Assembly: GCA_019359595.1 (NCBI GenBank)
Contig: JAHHGZ010000013.1
Coordinates: forward strand, 62,001 to 126,000
DNA from: Cyanomargarita calcarea GSE-NOS-MK-12-04C
GTDB taxonomy: Bacteria; Cyanobacteriota; Cyanobacteriia; Cyanobacteriales; Nostocaceae
DNA: 64,000 nt
Direction: 5' to 3'
Positions 8,305-16,318 of this stretch are shown here, one piece after another. A program made the position numbers and the translations under genes. Numbering within the stretch: position 1 is the first letter of the stretch; each line of letters starts with the position of its first letter. The notes under the pieces are model-generated. The model saw nothing but the letters and a program-made list of their open reading frames with translations, made no database searches and was not told the DNA's origin.

Positions 8305-8437
8305 TTAGGAGTTAGGAGTTAGGAGTTAGGAGTTAGGAGTTAGGAGTTATGAGTTGGGAGTTGGGAGTTGGGAGTTAGGAGTTGGGAGTTGGGAGTTATG
8401 AGTTGGGAGTTAGGAGTTGGGAGTTAGGAGTGAGGAG
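8305..8437. repeat. Heptanucleotide tandem repeat array (GGAGTTA/GGAGTTG)
   Basis: About 18 degenerate copies of the 7-mer GGAGTTR run from the first base after the preceding stop codon. Units alternate between GTTAGGA, GTTGGGA and GTTATGA. This is the short tandemly repeated class long known from heterocystous cyanobacteria. A short complementary stretch (AACTCCTAAT, 8560-8590) sits before obgE, so the two could pair across 130 bases. Confidence 0.85.
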
Positions 8438-8605
8438 TTAAGAATTAAAATCTATAATTTATGGAGCGATGCACGTTGATGTTGTAAAATCTTAGTCTGG
8501 CTTTGAAGATAGGCGAGACGCCTGTACTACAATAATAAAAAAATGTGTATTGCAATCTTAACTCCTAATTCTTAACTCCTAACTCCTCACTAACTTTTAT
8601 TGACC

Positions 8606-9634
8606 ATGCAATTCATCGATCAAGTAGAAATTGAAGTAGAAGCCGGTAAGGGGGGCGATGGTATTGTCGCTTTCCGCCGAGAAAAATATGTACCCGCAGG
8701 TGGCCCCTCTGGTGGAAATGGGGGACGCGGTGGTTCGGTAATTTTTGTTGCTGTGGAAAACCTGCAAACCTTGCTGGACTTTAAATACAATCACCGTTTT
8801 CAAGGTGAAAATGGTGCTAGAGGTGGCCCAAACAATTGCACTGGTGCATCGGGGAAGGATTCGATTATCGAGATTCCGGTAGGTACGGCTATTTATGATG
8901 CCGAAACTGCTGAATTAATCGGCGATTTGACGAAACCCGGACAAAGATTGCAAATTGCTCAAGGTGGTAAAGGTGGACTGGGAAATCAGCACTTCCTCAG
9001 CAACCGCAACCGGGTCCCGGAATTCTGTCTCCCCGGACTTCCAGGGGAAATTAGGCAGTTGCGTTTGGAGTTAAAGCTTTTGGCGGAAGTGGGGATTATT
9101 GGCTTACCAAATGCCGGAAAATCCACCTTAATTTCATCTCTGTCAGCCGCACGCCCAAAAATTGCTGACTATCCCTTCACTACCCTGATCCCAAATTTGG
9201 GTGTAGTGCGCAAACCTACTGGCGATGGTACAGTTTTTGCTGATATTCCGGGACTGATTGAAGGTGCTTCCCAAGGTGCTGGTTTGGGACATGATTTCTT
9301 ACGCCACATCGAACGCACGCGGGTGCTGTTGCACTTAATTGATGCTACCAGTGATGACGTGGTTAGAGACTATCACATAATAAATAGAGAATTGCAAGAT
9401 TATGGACGGGGTTTAGCAGAACGTCCCCAGATTTTGGCGTTGAATAAAATTGACGCAGTTGATAGGGAAACTGTGGATTTAGAAGAGTTAGCGATGCAGT
9501 TAAATCATCTTTCTCATGCACGGGTTTTCGTAATTTCAGCGGTGACACGGAATGGGTTGGAGCCGATGTTACAGGAACTTTGGGGAATTTTGGATGTACT
9601 CAATGTCCCTGAGGAAGAAATGGTGATGAGTTAA
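8606..9634 (+). CDS. obgE: GTPase Obg/CgtA
   Basis: A 342-residue ribosome-associated GTPase that acts in large-subunit assembly. The N-terminal Obg glycine-rich domain (1-157) has many GGxGG segments ([19 protein letters not shown]). The GTPase domain follows, with GLPNAGKST at 166-174, switch I around YPFTTL, DIPG at 213-216 and NKID at 280-283. The protein ends shortly after the G domain, without the C-terminal OCT domain of some bacteria. The start is ATG 8606 ([11 protein letters not shown]), the conserved family start; a TTG two codons earlier is less likely. Confidence 0.96.
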   Translation: MQFIDQVEIEVEAGKGGDGIVAFRREKYVPAGGPSGGNGGRGGSVIFVAVENLQTLLDFKYNHRFQGENGARGGPNNCTGASGKDSIIEIPVGTAIYDAETAELIGDLTKPGQRLQIAQGGKGGLGNQHFLSNRNRVPEFCLPGLPGEIRQLRLELKLLAEVGIIGLPNAGKSTLISSLSAARPKIADYPFTTLIPNLGVVRKPTGDGTVFADIPGLIEGASQGAGLGHDFLRHIERTRVLLHLIDATSDDVVRDYHIINRELQDYGRGLAERPQILALNKIDAVDRETVDLEELAMQLNHLSHARVFVISAVTRNGLEPMLQELWGILDVLNVPEEEMVMS

Positions 9635-10039
9635 CTTCTGAGATACACATTTTAAAACCCTTGTATAGTGAAGCTTCCAGGGATTCAGGAAAAATGTGTT
9701 TCTTTCATACGTTGCTACCTACGCTTTAGCCGCTAGTTAAAGGCTCACATCTTGCATTAATATGTTATGCAGGAAAATAGCTACTAAATATTTATAGCTT
9801 GGACGACTGCGTTCCGGACGACCAGGGACTAGAAGTCCCTGTCTCATAGCTAAAGTCCTCTTTTAGAGGACTGTTTGAGAATATTTCATTGAGGTCAAAG
9901 AGCGCTACTTAAAACTATTCGATGTTTATTTTCTTTTATTTACACCCGCCCAGATAAAGAATCATATGGTGTGCCGATTTGCTTGTAACTTCTCTGAGTG
10001 AAATTCAAGCTGACACGATCCATAAACTTTAACCTAGGT
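9635..10039. other. Intergenic region with two perfect hairpins
   Basis: I see no coding frame in these 405 bases between convergent genes. AGGGACT/AGTCCCT (9824-9830, 9834-9840; 3-base loop) and AGTCCTC/GAGGACT (9854-9860, 9866-9872; 5-base loop) stand side by side. The phrase 'agtcc...ggact' is repeated with compensating changes. Such paired hairpins are common dispersed elements in cyanobacteria and could act as terminators here. Confidence 0.55.
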
Positions 10040-11182
10040 CTAAATTTTAATAAACCAACGTCGCGAATACATTATATATGCGATCGCCAACCACAAGCAG
10101 ACGGTAACAAGGGCGAAAAATAGGGAACCGTTAAATGCACCAGCCCAAGATGCGAACACATTCTGATAAATCCAATCGAAGGTACTGGGGGCTTTTTCCC
10201 CGATACCAACTTTAGTTTTAACTAAAACTTTAATCAGCAGTACAGAGGCAACAAAAATCGAAATTGCATTCATTCCCAATACTTCAAAGGGTTTGCCCCA
10301 ACGTCGGATTCTCCGCACTTCAATTAATTCGTAGCAACCAGCGAGTAATAATAATGCCCAACCAGTGGTAAATACGACATAAGAACTCGTCCACAGCTTT
10401 TTGTTGATGGGGAATATAAAGTCCCAGCCCCAACCTACAATCAAGCAACCAATGCCAAATAAAGCCAAACCAATACTAGTGCGCGACTGTACAGGTTGAT
10501 TACGTATCCATTGCCCGGTGAAGTAGCCAAAAAGGACGCTGACGACTGCCGGAATTGAACTAAAAAGTCCTTCTGGGTCACCCAAATTTTTAAAGCTTCC
10601 GTGTAAATGTGCTTTCGGAATTACCAAGCGGTCAATATAAGATGCAAAATTCCATTCTTGGACGATTTCTGGCTTTTGTGTCAAGTCGGGAATGCCATGA
10701 CCGGGAATTGGGACATACATCATGACTAACCAATAACCTAGCAGTAATACCACTGCCAGTATCCATTGTCCCTTACGCGGTAGGTTGAGGACTGCCAAAG
10801 ATGCTAACAGGTAGGAAAGGGAAATCCGCTGCAATACCCCCATGATCCGAAGGACGCTGAAGTCAAAAGTCCACGGGCCCTTATTCCAAAAGCCGTTGAG
10901 AAATAACCCCAAAGCAAAGAGAATAGCCGCACGACGCAAAATCCGCCAATATACGGAGGCAGTGGGTTTATTTCCGTCGCTATATTTGGAGAGGGAAAAG
11001 CTCATCGCTACACCGACGATAAACAGGAAGAAGGGAAATACTAAATCTGTTGGTGTACAACCATTCCAATCTGCATGGAGTAGCGGTGCGTAAACATTCG
11101 GTTCCATGACTCCCGCCATATTGACGAGAATCATTCCCGCGATAGTCAGACCGCGAAAAATATCAAGAGATGTCAGGCGCAT
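10040..11182 (-). CDS. Membrane acyltransferase, NagX/heparan-alpha-glucosaminide N-acetyltransferase-like
   Basis: The 380-residue protein has about ten hydrophobic segments and starts RLTSLDIFRGLTIAGMILVN, the hallmark of the COG4299/HGSNAT family (DUF1624/DUF5009). These move acetyl groups across a membrane onto sugar amines. PTDLVFPFFLFIVGVAMSFS (~44-63) is also characteristic. In bacteria these proteins probably modify cell-wall or exported sugars; the substrate here is not known. The ATG at 11182 is the natural start. It is transcribed away from bcp, separated by a long inverted repeat. Confidence 0.8.
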   Translation of the reverse strand: MRLTSLDIFRGLTIAGMILVNMAGVMEPNVYAPLLHADWNGCTPTDLVFPFFLFIVGVAMSFSLSKYSDGNKPTASVYWRILRRAAILFALGLFLNGFWNKGPWTFDFSVLRIMGVLQRISLSYLLASLAVLNLPRKGQWILAVVLLLGYWLVMMYVPIPGHGIPDLTQKPEIVQEWNFASYIDRLVIPKAHLHGSFKNLGDPEGLFSSIPAVVSVLFGYFTGQWIRNQPVQSRTSIGLALFGIGCLIVGWGWDFIFPINKKLWTSSYVVFTTGWALLLLAGCYELIEVRRIRRWGKPFEVLGMNAISIFVASVLLIKVLVKTKVGIGEKAPSTFDWIYQNVFASWAGAFNGSLFFALVTVCLWLAIAYIMYSRRWFIKI

Positions 11183-11189
11183 AAGCTAG

Positions 11190-11325
11190 GTTGAATGAAG
11201 GAAGAAGGAAGAAGGAAGAAGGAAGAAGGAGGTTTATATTTATATATGTGGATACAGGACCCCAACTCAAAACGGACGACCTGCGAAAAGTAACTATTAA
11301 CAAAGAACAGCGAGGATAATATTTA
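11190..11325. repeat. Left arm of a long imperfect inverted repeat
   Basis: Reading outward, this arm has GAATGAAGGAAGAAGG-type repeats, then TTTATATATGTGGATACA, then CCCCAACTCAAAACGGACGACC, then AGAACAGCGAGGATAAT. All of these occur in reverse complement, in mirror order, at 11590-11725. The arms differ by small indels. The arm begins 8 bases upstream of the NagX-like start codon, so it forms that gene's leader. Confidence 0.75.
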
Positions 11326-11422
11326 CTACTTGATTAAACTAAATCTAAATAGTTGCCTAAAATATCTACACATTCAGAATCTTGCATCCTCGCTGCCCTC
11401 AGACTGGAAGTTTGTGTGGTCA

Positions 11423-11455
11423 GATACCCGACTTCGCGCTCATTTGTCGGGTATC
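11423..11455. repeat. 10-bp perfect hairpin element
   Basis: GATACCCGAC (11423-11432) pairs with GTCGGGTATC (11446-11455), with a 13-base loop starting TTCG. The flank GGTCA and the TTCG loop start recur at 39294, where stem changes are compensatory. It belongs to a common cyanobacterial palindrome family. Confidence 0.75.
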
Positions 11456-11589
11456 TCGTCGGTCGAGGTAGATTTTTCTATTGAGATGATATAGTTATGC
11501 CTGGAATTAATGTTGTAAAGCCTTACACAAGTTAAAATCTTGTAAAGAAACTTAAAAACCCAGTTTGTGAAAAAACCGGGTTTCTGGAA

Positions 11590-11725
11590 AAATTGGGGAT
11601 TTTATCCTCGCTGTTCTTGTTGATACCCCGACCGTTCTTAGGTCACTTGTTTTGAGTTGGGGTTTTGTATCCACATATATAAACCTTCTTCCTTCTTCCT
11701 TCTTCCTTCTTCCTTCATTCAATTT
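11590..11725. repeat. Right arm of the long inverted repeat, ending at the bcp start codon
   Basis: It contains ATCCTCGCTGTTCTTG, CCCCGACC, GTTTTGAGTTGGGG, TGTATCCACATATATAAACC and four CTTCCTTCTT-type units, then the bcp ATG. The core GTTTTGAGTTGGGG with TCCTCGCTG also occurs at 40300 and 43920. A second hairpin, AAACCCAG with CCGGGTTT, lies just before it (11550-11583). Confidence 0.75.
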
Positions 11726-12181
11726 ATGGCAGTCAAAGTTGGCGATTCGGCTCCTGATTTTACTCTTACAAACCAAAGCGGCACACCTGTTAGCCTGAAA
11801 GATTTACGAGGCAAAGCTGTTGTTCTTTACTTTTACCCCAAAGACGACACCCCCGGATGTACGGCAGAATCCTGTGCGTTTCGCGACCAGTATGAAGTCT
11901 TTAAAAGTGCTGGGGCTGAAGTTATCGGCGTGAGTGGAGATTCCAACGAATCTCACCAACGCTTTGCAACTAAGTATCAGTTACCATTTACTTTGTTGTG
12001 TGACAAAGGCGACCAAGTAAGAAATTTATATGGTGCAAAAGCTTTAGGTTTTTTACCTGGTCGCGTTACTTATGTAATTGACGCTTCTGGTATTGTGCAA
12101 TACGTGTTTGACTCGATGTTTAACTTTAAAGGTCACGTCGAGGAAGCGTTGAAAATGTTACAGCAGATGGCGGCAAAGTAA
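11726..12181 (+). CDS. bcp: Thioredoxin-dependent thiol peroxidase (Bcp-type peroxiredoxin)
   Basis: A 151-residue peroxiredoxin that reduces H2O2 and organic hydroperoxides with electrons from thioredoxin. The start is ATG 11726 (MAVKVGDSAPDFTL), the conserved beginning; the upstream open frame only runs through the inverted repeat. YPKDDTPGCTAESCAFRD holds the peroxidatic Cys45 and, five residues on, Cys50, the atypical 2-Cys arrangement of Bcp/PrxQ. PrxQ-type enzymes protect the photosynthetic apparatus in cyanobacteria. The gene converges with lrtA/hpf. Confidence 0.93.
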   Translation: MAVKVGDSAPDFTLTNQSGTPVSLKDLRGKAVVLYFYPKDDTPGCTAESCAFRDQYEVFKSAGAEVIGVSGDSNESHQRFATKYQLPFTLLCDKGDQVRNLYGAKALGFLPGRVTYVIDASGIVQYVFDSMFNFKGHVEEALKMLQQMAAK

Positions 12182-12193
12182 GAGTTTTTACAA

Positions 12194-12222
12194 AGGAACG
12201 CAAAGAAATACTCTGCGTTCCT
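12194..12222. terminator. Bidirectional terminator between bcp and lrtA/hpf
   Basis: AGGAACGCA (12194-12202) pairs perfectly with TGCGTTCCT (12214-12222), an 11-base loop. It lies between two convergent stop codons only 57 bases apart. Flanking TTTTTA on the left and AAATTTAT on the right give modest T-runs for each direction. Confidence 0.65.
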
Positions 12223-12238
12223 AGAAATTTATACTCCT

Positions 12239-12892
12239 TTATTTATTCGAGTGTGATTTTTCCGGCATGGGAAGATGAGATACTTTGCCATTTTTGCCGT
12301 TGCCGTTGGTATGACTGTTAGCGTTACGCGGTTGAATTACGCCATAACCACCGTGGTTGCGTTCGTAAATCACGTTAATTTCCCCACTTTCGGAATTGTG
12401 GAACATATAAAAATCGTGTCCCACCATTTGCAGATGTTCTAAAGCCTCTGTAACTGTCATCGGCGGCATGGAAAAATATTTTGTCCGGACGACTTCCGTT
12501 GGTAATTCCGGTGTGCGATCGCCGATTAAATCTCCTATCACCTCAGTAGCAACTATCGTATCTGGTTCAACCTCTGGAGTCTGATTTTTCTTATTTTGTC
12601 GGCGTTCCTTATATTTACGCAGTTGACGAGCAATTTTATCTGCTACTAAGTCAATACTTGCGTATAAACTTTCGCTATTCTCCTCCGCACGAATAACGTT
12701 GCCATTGGCATAAATAGTCACTTCAGCTGCTTGCCTGGGGTTAATTCGGGGATTGCGAGCCACGCTCAAGTGTACATCCACTTCATTTGTGATGCTCTGA
12801 AAGTGATTTACTGCTTTTTCAATCTTTTGATGCACATACTCCCGAATTGCATCGGTGATTTCAATATTTTTGCCGTGGATGACAAGGTTCAT
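12239..12892 (-). CDS. hpf: Long-form ribosome hibernation promoting factor (LrtA-type)
   Basis: A 217-residue protein that dimerises 70S ribosomes in the dark or stationary phase. The N-terminal S30AE domain (1-~105; [20 protein letters not shown]) is joined by a polar linker to the C-terminal dimerisation domain (~142-195; [36 protein letters not shown]). The start is ATG 12892, with GGGAGAG just upstream on the minus strand; a TTG six codons earlier would contain that ribosome site. Cyanobacterial homologues (lrtA) are light-repressed, with a long leader controlling mRNA stability. The ~300-base empty leader upstream fits. Confidence 0.92.
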   Translation of the reverse strand: MNLVIHGKNIEITDAIREYVHQKIEKAVNHFQSITNEVDVHLSVARNPRINPRQAAEVTIYANGNVIRAEENSESLYASIDLVADKIARQLRKYKERRQNKKNQTPEVEPDTIVATEVIGDLIGDRTPELPTEVVRTKYFSMPPMTVTEALEHLQMVGHDFYMFHNSESGEINVIYERNHGGYGVIQPRNANSHTNGNGKNGKVSHLPMPEKSHSNK

Positions 12893-13189
12893 GTAAACTC
12901 TCCCGCTCAATAGTTGATGTGGATTTAGTTAGTATGAAAAAGAGTTGCGGTAATGTCTATCAGTGCCGACAGAAAAAGTTGCGAACAAATAATTTACATC
13001 CAGTCCGTTTCATTCTCATCTTAAAAGTCTCTTTGCGTCAGTTTTTATGATAAGTTTTCAACTGGAAATGATATATCATTCTGATGGTGTGCGATAAACC
13101 ACGCATAAATATTCTAGTAAGCGTAACCTCATCTACTATGCTTCCCACTGCTTGCTAGGCAATCAGCATCGTGCAGATATTGTCTAATC
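12893..13189 (-). promoter_or_regulatory. Putative long 5' leader/promoter of lrtA/hpf
   Basis: No gene is visible in these ~300 bases. The region is AT-rich, includes a run of small direct and inverted segments (e.g. ATGATATATCATT near 13070, a 10-base near-palindrome) and lies directly upstream of a gene whose relatives have long regulated leaders. The regulatory role is inferred from the family, not shown by a motif. Confidence 0.35.
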
Positions 13190-13354
13190 TCACCTTCTTC
13201 TTGGTTTTAGGTTTGCTTGGAATACAGAACGCATGACTTCTTTTAAATTCGATCGCTTACTGAAGATAAACCGAACAGGCACACCATCAACCAGTACATT
13301 TGTTCTTACTTTCTGGGCGTGATGGTTATTGCAGAGAATTCCTCCTGACACCAT
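13190..13354 (-). CDS. Small 54-residue ORF of unknown function
   Basis: An ATG at 13354 opens 54 codons ending at TGA (13190-13192): it begins MVSGGILCNNHHAQKV, continues with VLVDGVPVRFIFSKRSN and ends in a basic PRRR tail. The amphipathic strand-like pattern, CNNHHAQ (possible metal ligands) and a CGATCGC site in frame make it look gene-like. No clear Shine-Dalgarno precedes it. It is on the same strand as lrtA/hpf, about 300 bases upstream, so it could be an upstream small gene. I recognise no family. Confidence 0.4.
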   Translation of the reverse strand: MVSGGILCNNHHAQKVRTNVLVDGVPVRFIFSKRSNLKEVMRSVFQANLKPRRR

Positions 13355-13515
13355 TGAGGTTATGCATTCAAAGTAGCATTTTGTATTTTAGAAAATGAGT
13401 TTCCTTTACTTTCCTTTAAAATCCTTTGCAAAGCTTGAGGTTTATTTACGGCAAATGTGTAATTTGAAACACTTTTTGTTCCCAATATCAGTTGAATTTT
13501 AATTTTATTCGTAGT

Positions 13516-14169
13516 ATGACCTCCCACTCTCATAAATGTTCGTTATATAACCGAGAATTGATGCCCTACTTAATTGCTCATCAATGGCAGCGATCGCTAT
13601 ATGCCGAAAGGATAAAAAATCCCGACTTAGATGATGTGCTGATCTTATTGGAACACCCGTCTGTATATACCTTGGGGCAAGGTGCAACTCTAGAATTTCT
13701 CAAGTTTGATCCTGATAACAGCGAATATGAGGTGCATCGAGTTGAACGAGGTGGTGAGGTTACTTACCATTGTCCCGGTCAACTAGTGGGTTATCCAATT
13801 TTAAATTTGCAACGTTATCGTAAAGACTTGCATTGGTACTTGCGCCAATTGGAAGAAGTATTAATTCGCGTTTTGGCTGTTTACAATTTGCAAGGTGAAC
13901 GGAGTGCCGGCTTTACTGGTGTTTGGCTAGAAGGGCAGAAGGTTGCGGCTATCGGTATCAAAGTTAGTCGTTGGATTACCATGCACGGTTTTGCATTAAA
14001 TGTATGTCCTGATATGACAGGCTTTGAGCGGATTGTACCTTGCGGGATTCAGGATAAACCTGTTTCTTGTTTAGCGCAGTGGATTCCAGATATTAGTTGT
14101 CCAGAAGTGCGATCGCACGTAGCCCAATGTTTTGCACAAGTGTTTGATGTCGAATTCGGCAACGGATAA
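13516..14169 (+). CDS. lipB: Octanoyl-[ACP]:protein N-octanoyltransferase LipB
   Basis: It transfers octanoate from acyl carrier protein to lipoyl domains, the first step of lipoate assembly. The 217-residue protein contains [17 protein letters not shown] (78-94, substrate pocket), the catalytic Lys142 in [12 protein letters not shown] and the acyl-accepting Cys176 in IVPCGI. The start is ATG 13516; ATG 13561 (MPYLIAHQW) would remove 15 poorly conserved residues and is possible. A TTG at 13492 is unlikely. Confidence 0.93.
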   Translation: MTSHSHKCSLYNRELMPYLIAHQWQRSLYAERIKNPDLDDVLILLEHPSVYTLGQGATLEFLKFDPDNSEYEVHRVERGGEVTYHCPGQLVGYPILNLQRYRKDLHWYLRQLEEVLIRVLAVYNLQGERSAGFTGVWLEGQKVAAIGIKVSRWITMHGFALNVCPDMTGFERIVPCGIQDKPVSCLAQWIPDISCPEVRSHVAQCFAQVFDVEFGNG

Positions 14170-14285
14170 AAGTAAAAAGTAAAAAGTAAACTCCTATAAA
14201 TAAATTTACTTGCTCTGAACCCTTTTTATTTCTTCTTTCTTCTTTCTTTTACCTTTTGACTTTTGACTTTTTACTTTCTTTTACC
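14168..14285. repeat. Heptad repeats of AAAAGTA type with complementary half
   Basis: Four AAAGTAAA units directly after lipB (14169-14190) are followed at 14225-14285 by TTCTTTC and TTTTACTTTTGACTTT-type units, their reverse complement. The two halves could fold back on each other. This is a second heptad family, distinct from GGAGTTA. Confidence 0.6.
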
Positions 14286-14377
14286 TTGTTCGGTAATAAT
14301 TTTCCGGTTTCAAGGGGATTAAACGTGTATTTATGTAATAAGTATGACCACATCTAGCTTGTAACCACGCACTTGGG

Positions 14378-14659
14378 TTGGGGTTGTCAAAGCTGGAATA
14401 TTCTTATTTATACGCCGTGACAACTAATTTTTCGCGGGAGTCGAATAATGTCTTCCGTATAAATTCCCAAGTCAATATAGATACGTTTAGTTCACCGTCA
14501 ATTCCCTTGACAGAACGTGACTGCAGAGCTATGGCAGAATTGTTCGATCGGGGAGATTGCGATGAAATTGAAAAGGATATTAATCGTAAATTGCAGAAAA
14601 TTTATCCCGAACCTTGTTGGGAAGACGATCCTTATGATTTTTTAAGAGAATATCTTTAA
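14378..14659 (+). CDS. Small acidic hypothetical protein (~93 aa or less)
   Basis: An open frame runs from TTG 14378 to TAA 14657-14659. The C-terminal half is the gene-like part: LTERDCRAMAELFDRGDCDEIEKDINRKLQ followed by YPEPCWEDDPYDFLREYL, a helical, acidic region with three Cys. The start is doubtful; GTG 14417 or ATG 14531 (MAELFDRGDCD, giving 42 residues) are alternatives. No family is recognised. Its 3' end abuts the relic of a toxin gene on the other strand. Confidence 0.5.
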   Translation: MGLSKLEYSYLYAVTTNFSRESNNVFRINSQVNIDTFSSPSIPLTERDCRAMAELFDRGDCDEIEKDINRKLQKIYPEPCWEDDPYDFLREYL

Positions 14660-14661
14660 GG

Positions 14662-14864
14662 GTGATATCGCTATTTTTCGCCCGCATCTTGAAAACAACA
14701 TAGTTTGTGCCAGCAATCTGGTCGCCAACAAAATTTCCAGTCTGAAGCTCATCAATGATGGGTTGAATATCCTTCTGAATCTGACGATAACGCTTGGAGA
14801 GGGATTTCAGACGACGCTAAAACGGCAACGTAAATCGAACCTCAACAGCAGAATTTTCAGACAT
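14662..14864 (-). pseudogene. RelE/HigB-like toxin remnant with internal stop
   Basis: Read on the minus strand from ATG 14864: MSENSAVEVRFTLPF, an in-frame TAG, then RRLKSLSKRYRQIQKDIQ, PIIDELQTGNFVGDQIAG and TNYVVFKMRAKNSDI. This is the helix-helix-strand pattern of RelE-superfamily toxins, including the conserved VxFKxRxxNSD strand. The amber codon after residue 15 and loss of the last strands with the catalytic residues mean it is dead. Its start overlaps the end of the antitoxin gene, as in active pairs. Confidence 0.7.
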
Positions 14865-15111
14865 CAATCCCATCCCATAATTCAGAGATAGGGAACGTTT
14901 GCCCTGCTTTCACTTGACGAAGGGAGTCCTGCAAATCTGCTAAAATTTGCTCTTTAGGTTCTGCTTCATCAACTTTCCCAAGCTCCAGCGCAAAAACCTG
15001 CCACGATTTCAGGATATCTTCCCAAACTTTCAGGGGAACTAATACGCCTGTTGTTTCACCATGAGCATTGGTGACATATTGCACCAGTTCACGAACCTCC
15101 CCAATCGTCAT
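14857..15111 (-). CDS. Antitoxin of a type II toxin-antitoxin pair (toxin decayed)
   Basis: The 84-residue protein starts MTIGEVRELVQYVTNAHGE (ATG 15111, GAGGA 7 bases upstream), has LVPLKVWEDIL in the middle and ends SLRQVKAGQTFPISELWDGIDV. The VxxxxGxxxxVxVPLxxWE strand and the conserved FPISELWDGI tail are typical of a cyanobacterial antitoxin family paired with RelE-like toxins. It would bind and neutralise the toxin and repress its own promoter. The downstream toxin overlaps by 8 bases but carries a nonsense codon, so this is an orphan antitoxin. A longer frame begins at 15183 but lacks a ribosome site. Confidence 0.65.
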   Translation of the reverse strand: MTIGEVRELVQYVTNAHGETTGVLVPLKVWEDILKSWQVFALELGKVDEAEPKEQILADLQDSLRQVKAGQTFPISELWDGIDV

Positions 15112-15284
15112 TTCGCTATCCTCAACGCTACACATCAATGATAGCAATCTCAGTCCATACACCACAGGAGCTTCAGTTTCCACTCTTAGAATTGAACGGG
15201 GCGATAGCGAAGCGCTGACAAGGAGTCAGTTCGCTGCTTTATCAGAACGAACGGACTATCCCGATTATTAAAGATATGTTGATT

Positions 15285-15330
15285 TTAATTCCTAACTCCT
15301 AACTCCTAACTCTTAACTCTTAACCCCTAA
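15285..15330. repeat. Heptad array (AACTCCT/TAACTCT) overlapping the glnQ 3' end
   Basis: Six to seven CTAACTC units run up to and past the glnQ stop codon (15313-15315 on the minus strand), so the last residues of GlnQ (ELGVKS) are encoded within repeat units. Confidence 0.75.
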
Positions 15331-16080
15331 CTCTCGACCGTTCAACCGACTAAGAAAAAGACGCAGGCGATCGCTCTGGGGATTTGTGAGGATTTCTTGA
15401 GATAGTCCTTGTTCTGCGACGATGCCTTTATCCATAAATATCACTCGATGGGCTACTTCCCGAGCGAATTGCATTTCATGGGTCACAACCACCATTGTCA
15501 TCCCTTCTGATGCTAGTTGCTGCATGACTTGCAAGACTTCGCCGACTAGTTCGGGATCTAATGCGCTGGTGGGTTCATCGAATAGCATTATCTGGGGGTT
15601 CATGCACAAACTGCGGGCGATCGCTGCTCGTTGTTTTTGTCCGCCGGATAGTTGTTCGGGGTATGCTGATGCTTTGTCGAATAGCCCGACTTTTTCGAGA
15701 TAAAATCCTGCCGTTTGGGCGCTTTCTTTGCGGGTTTTACTTAGGACTTTGCAGGGGGCGAGTATCAGATTTTCTAGGACGCTGAGGTGAGGGAATAGGT
15801 TAAATTGCTGGAAGACTATGCCGACTTGGGTTCGCAGTTGTCGGAGTTGTTGGTTGTTAAAGTTGGGTTGGTGTAGGTTAATACCGTTGACTGTTAATTG
15901 TCCGGCGTCTATGGTTTCTAGGCGGTTGAAGCAGCGGAGGAGGGTACTTTTTCCGCATCCTGAGGAACCGATGATTGCTACTACTTCCCCACGATTGATT
16001 TCGCCGCTGATTCCTTTGAGGACTTTGAGGGTGGCGAAGTTTTTTTCGATATTTTCAAAGGCGATCGCGGGGGTGTTCAT
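15313..16080 (-). CDS. glnQ: Polar amino acid ABC transporter ATP-binding protein
   Basis: The 255-residue ATPase energises uptake of polar amino acids such as glutamine. Walker A is GSSGCGKST (38-46), the Q-loop lies around QQFNLFPH, the signature is LSGGQKQR (144-151) and Walker B is [11 protein letters not shown] (166-176). H-loop VVTHEM follows. It is divergent from the substrate-binding/permease fusion gene, with about 240 bases between them. The final six codons come from heptad repeat units. The plus strand across this gene is strongly G+T-rich. Confidence 0.92.
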   Translation of the reverse strand: MNTPAIAFENIEKNFATLKVLKGISGEINRGEVVAIIGSSGCGKSTLLRCFNRLETIDAGQLTVNGINLHQPNFNNQQLRQLRTQVGIVFQQFNLFPHLSVLENLILAPCKVLSKTRKESAQTAGFYLEKVGLFDKASAYPEQLSGGQKQRAAIARSLCMNPQIMLFDEPTSALDPELVGEVLQVMQQLASEGMTMVVVTHEMQFAREVAHRVIFMDKGIVAEQGLSQEILTNPQSDRLRLFLSRLNGRELGVKS

Positions 16081-16318
16081 TAAGGGTTTTATCTAGGATA
16101 CTGTGATTTTAATATATTGAACCGCATCAGGTGCAGTAGCTTGCTTCGATGCAAGGTGGATGCAGAGAGTAATATAACCCCCTCCTCGCTTGCGGGGAAG
16201 GGGCAGGGGGTGGGGTTCCGAGGGCTATTGCGAGATGTGAATAGAGGTATTTTACGTGGGTGTAGAAGTATTATTTTTTAATGAACCGCGAAGATGCGAA
16301 GGGCGCGAAGGAGGAGGG

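Noticed and set aside
11552-11776. 74-aa minus-strand ORF
   Set aside because: Runs through the inverted-repeat arm and into the bcp start; low-complexity KEEGRR peptide comes from the heptads.
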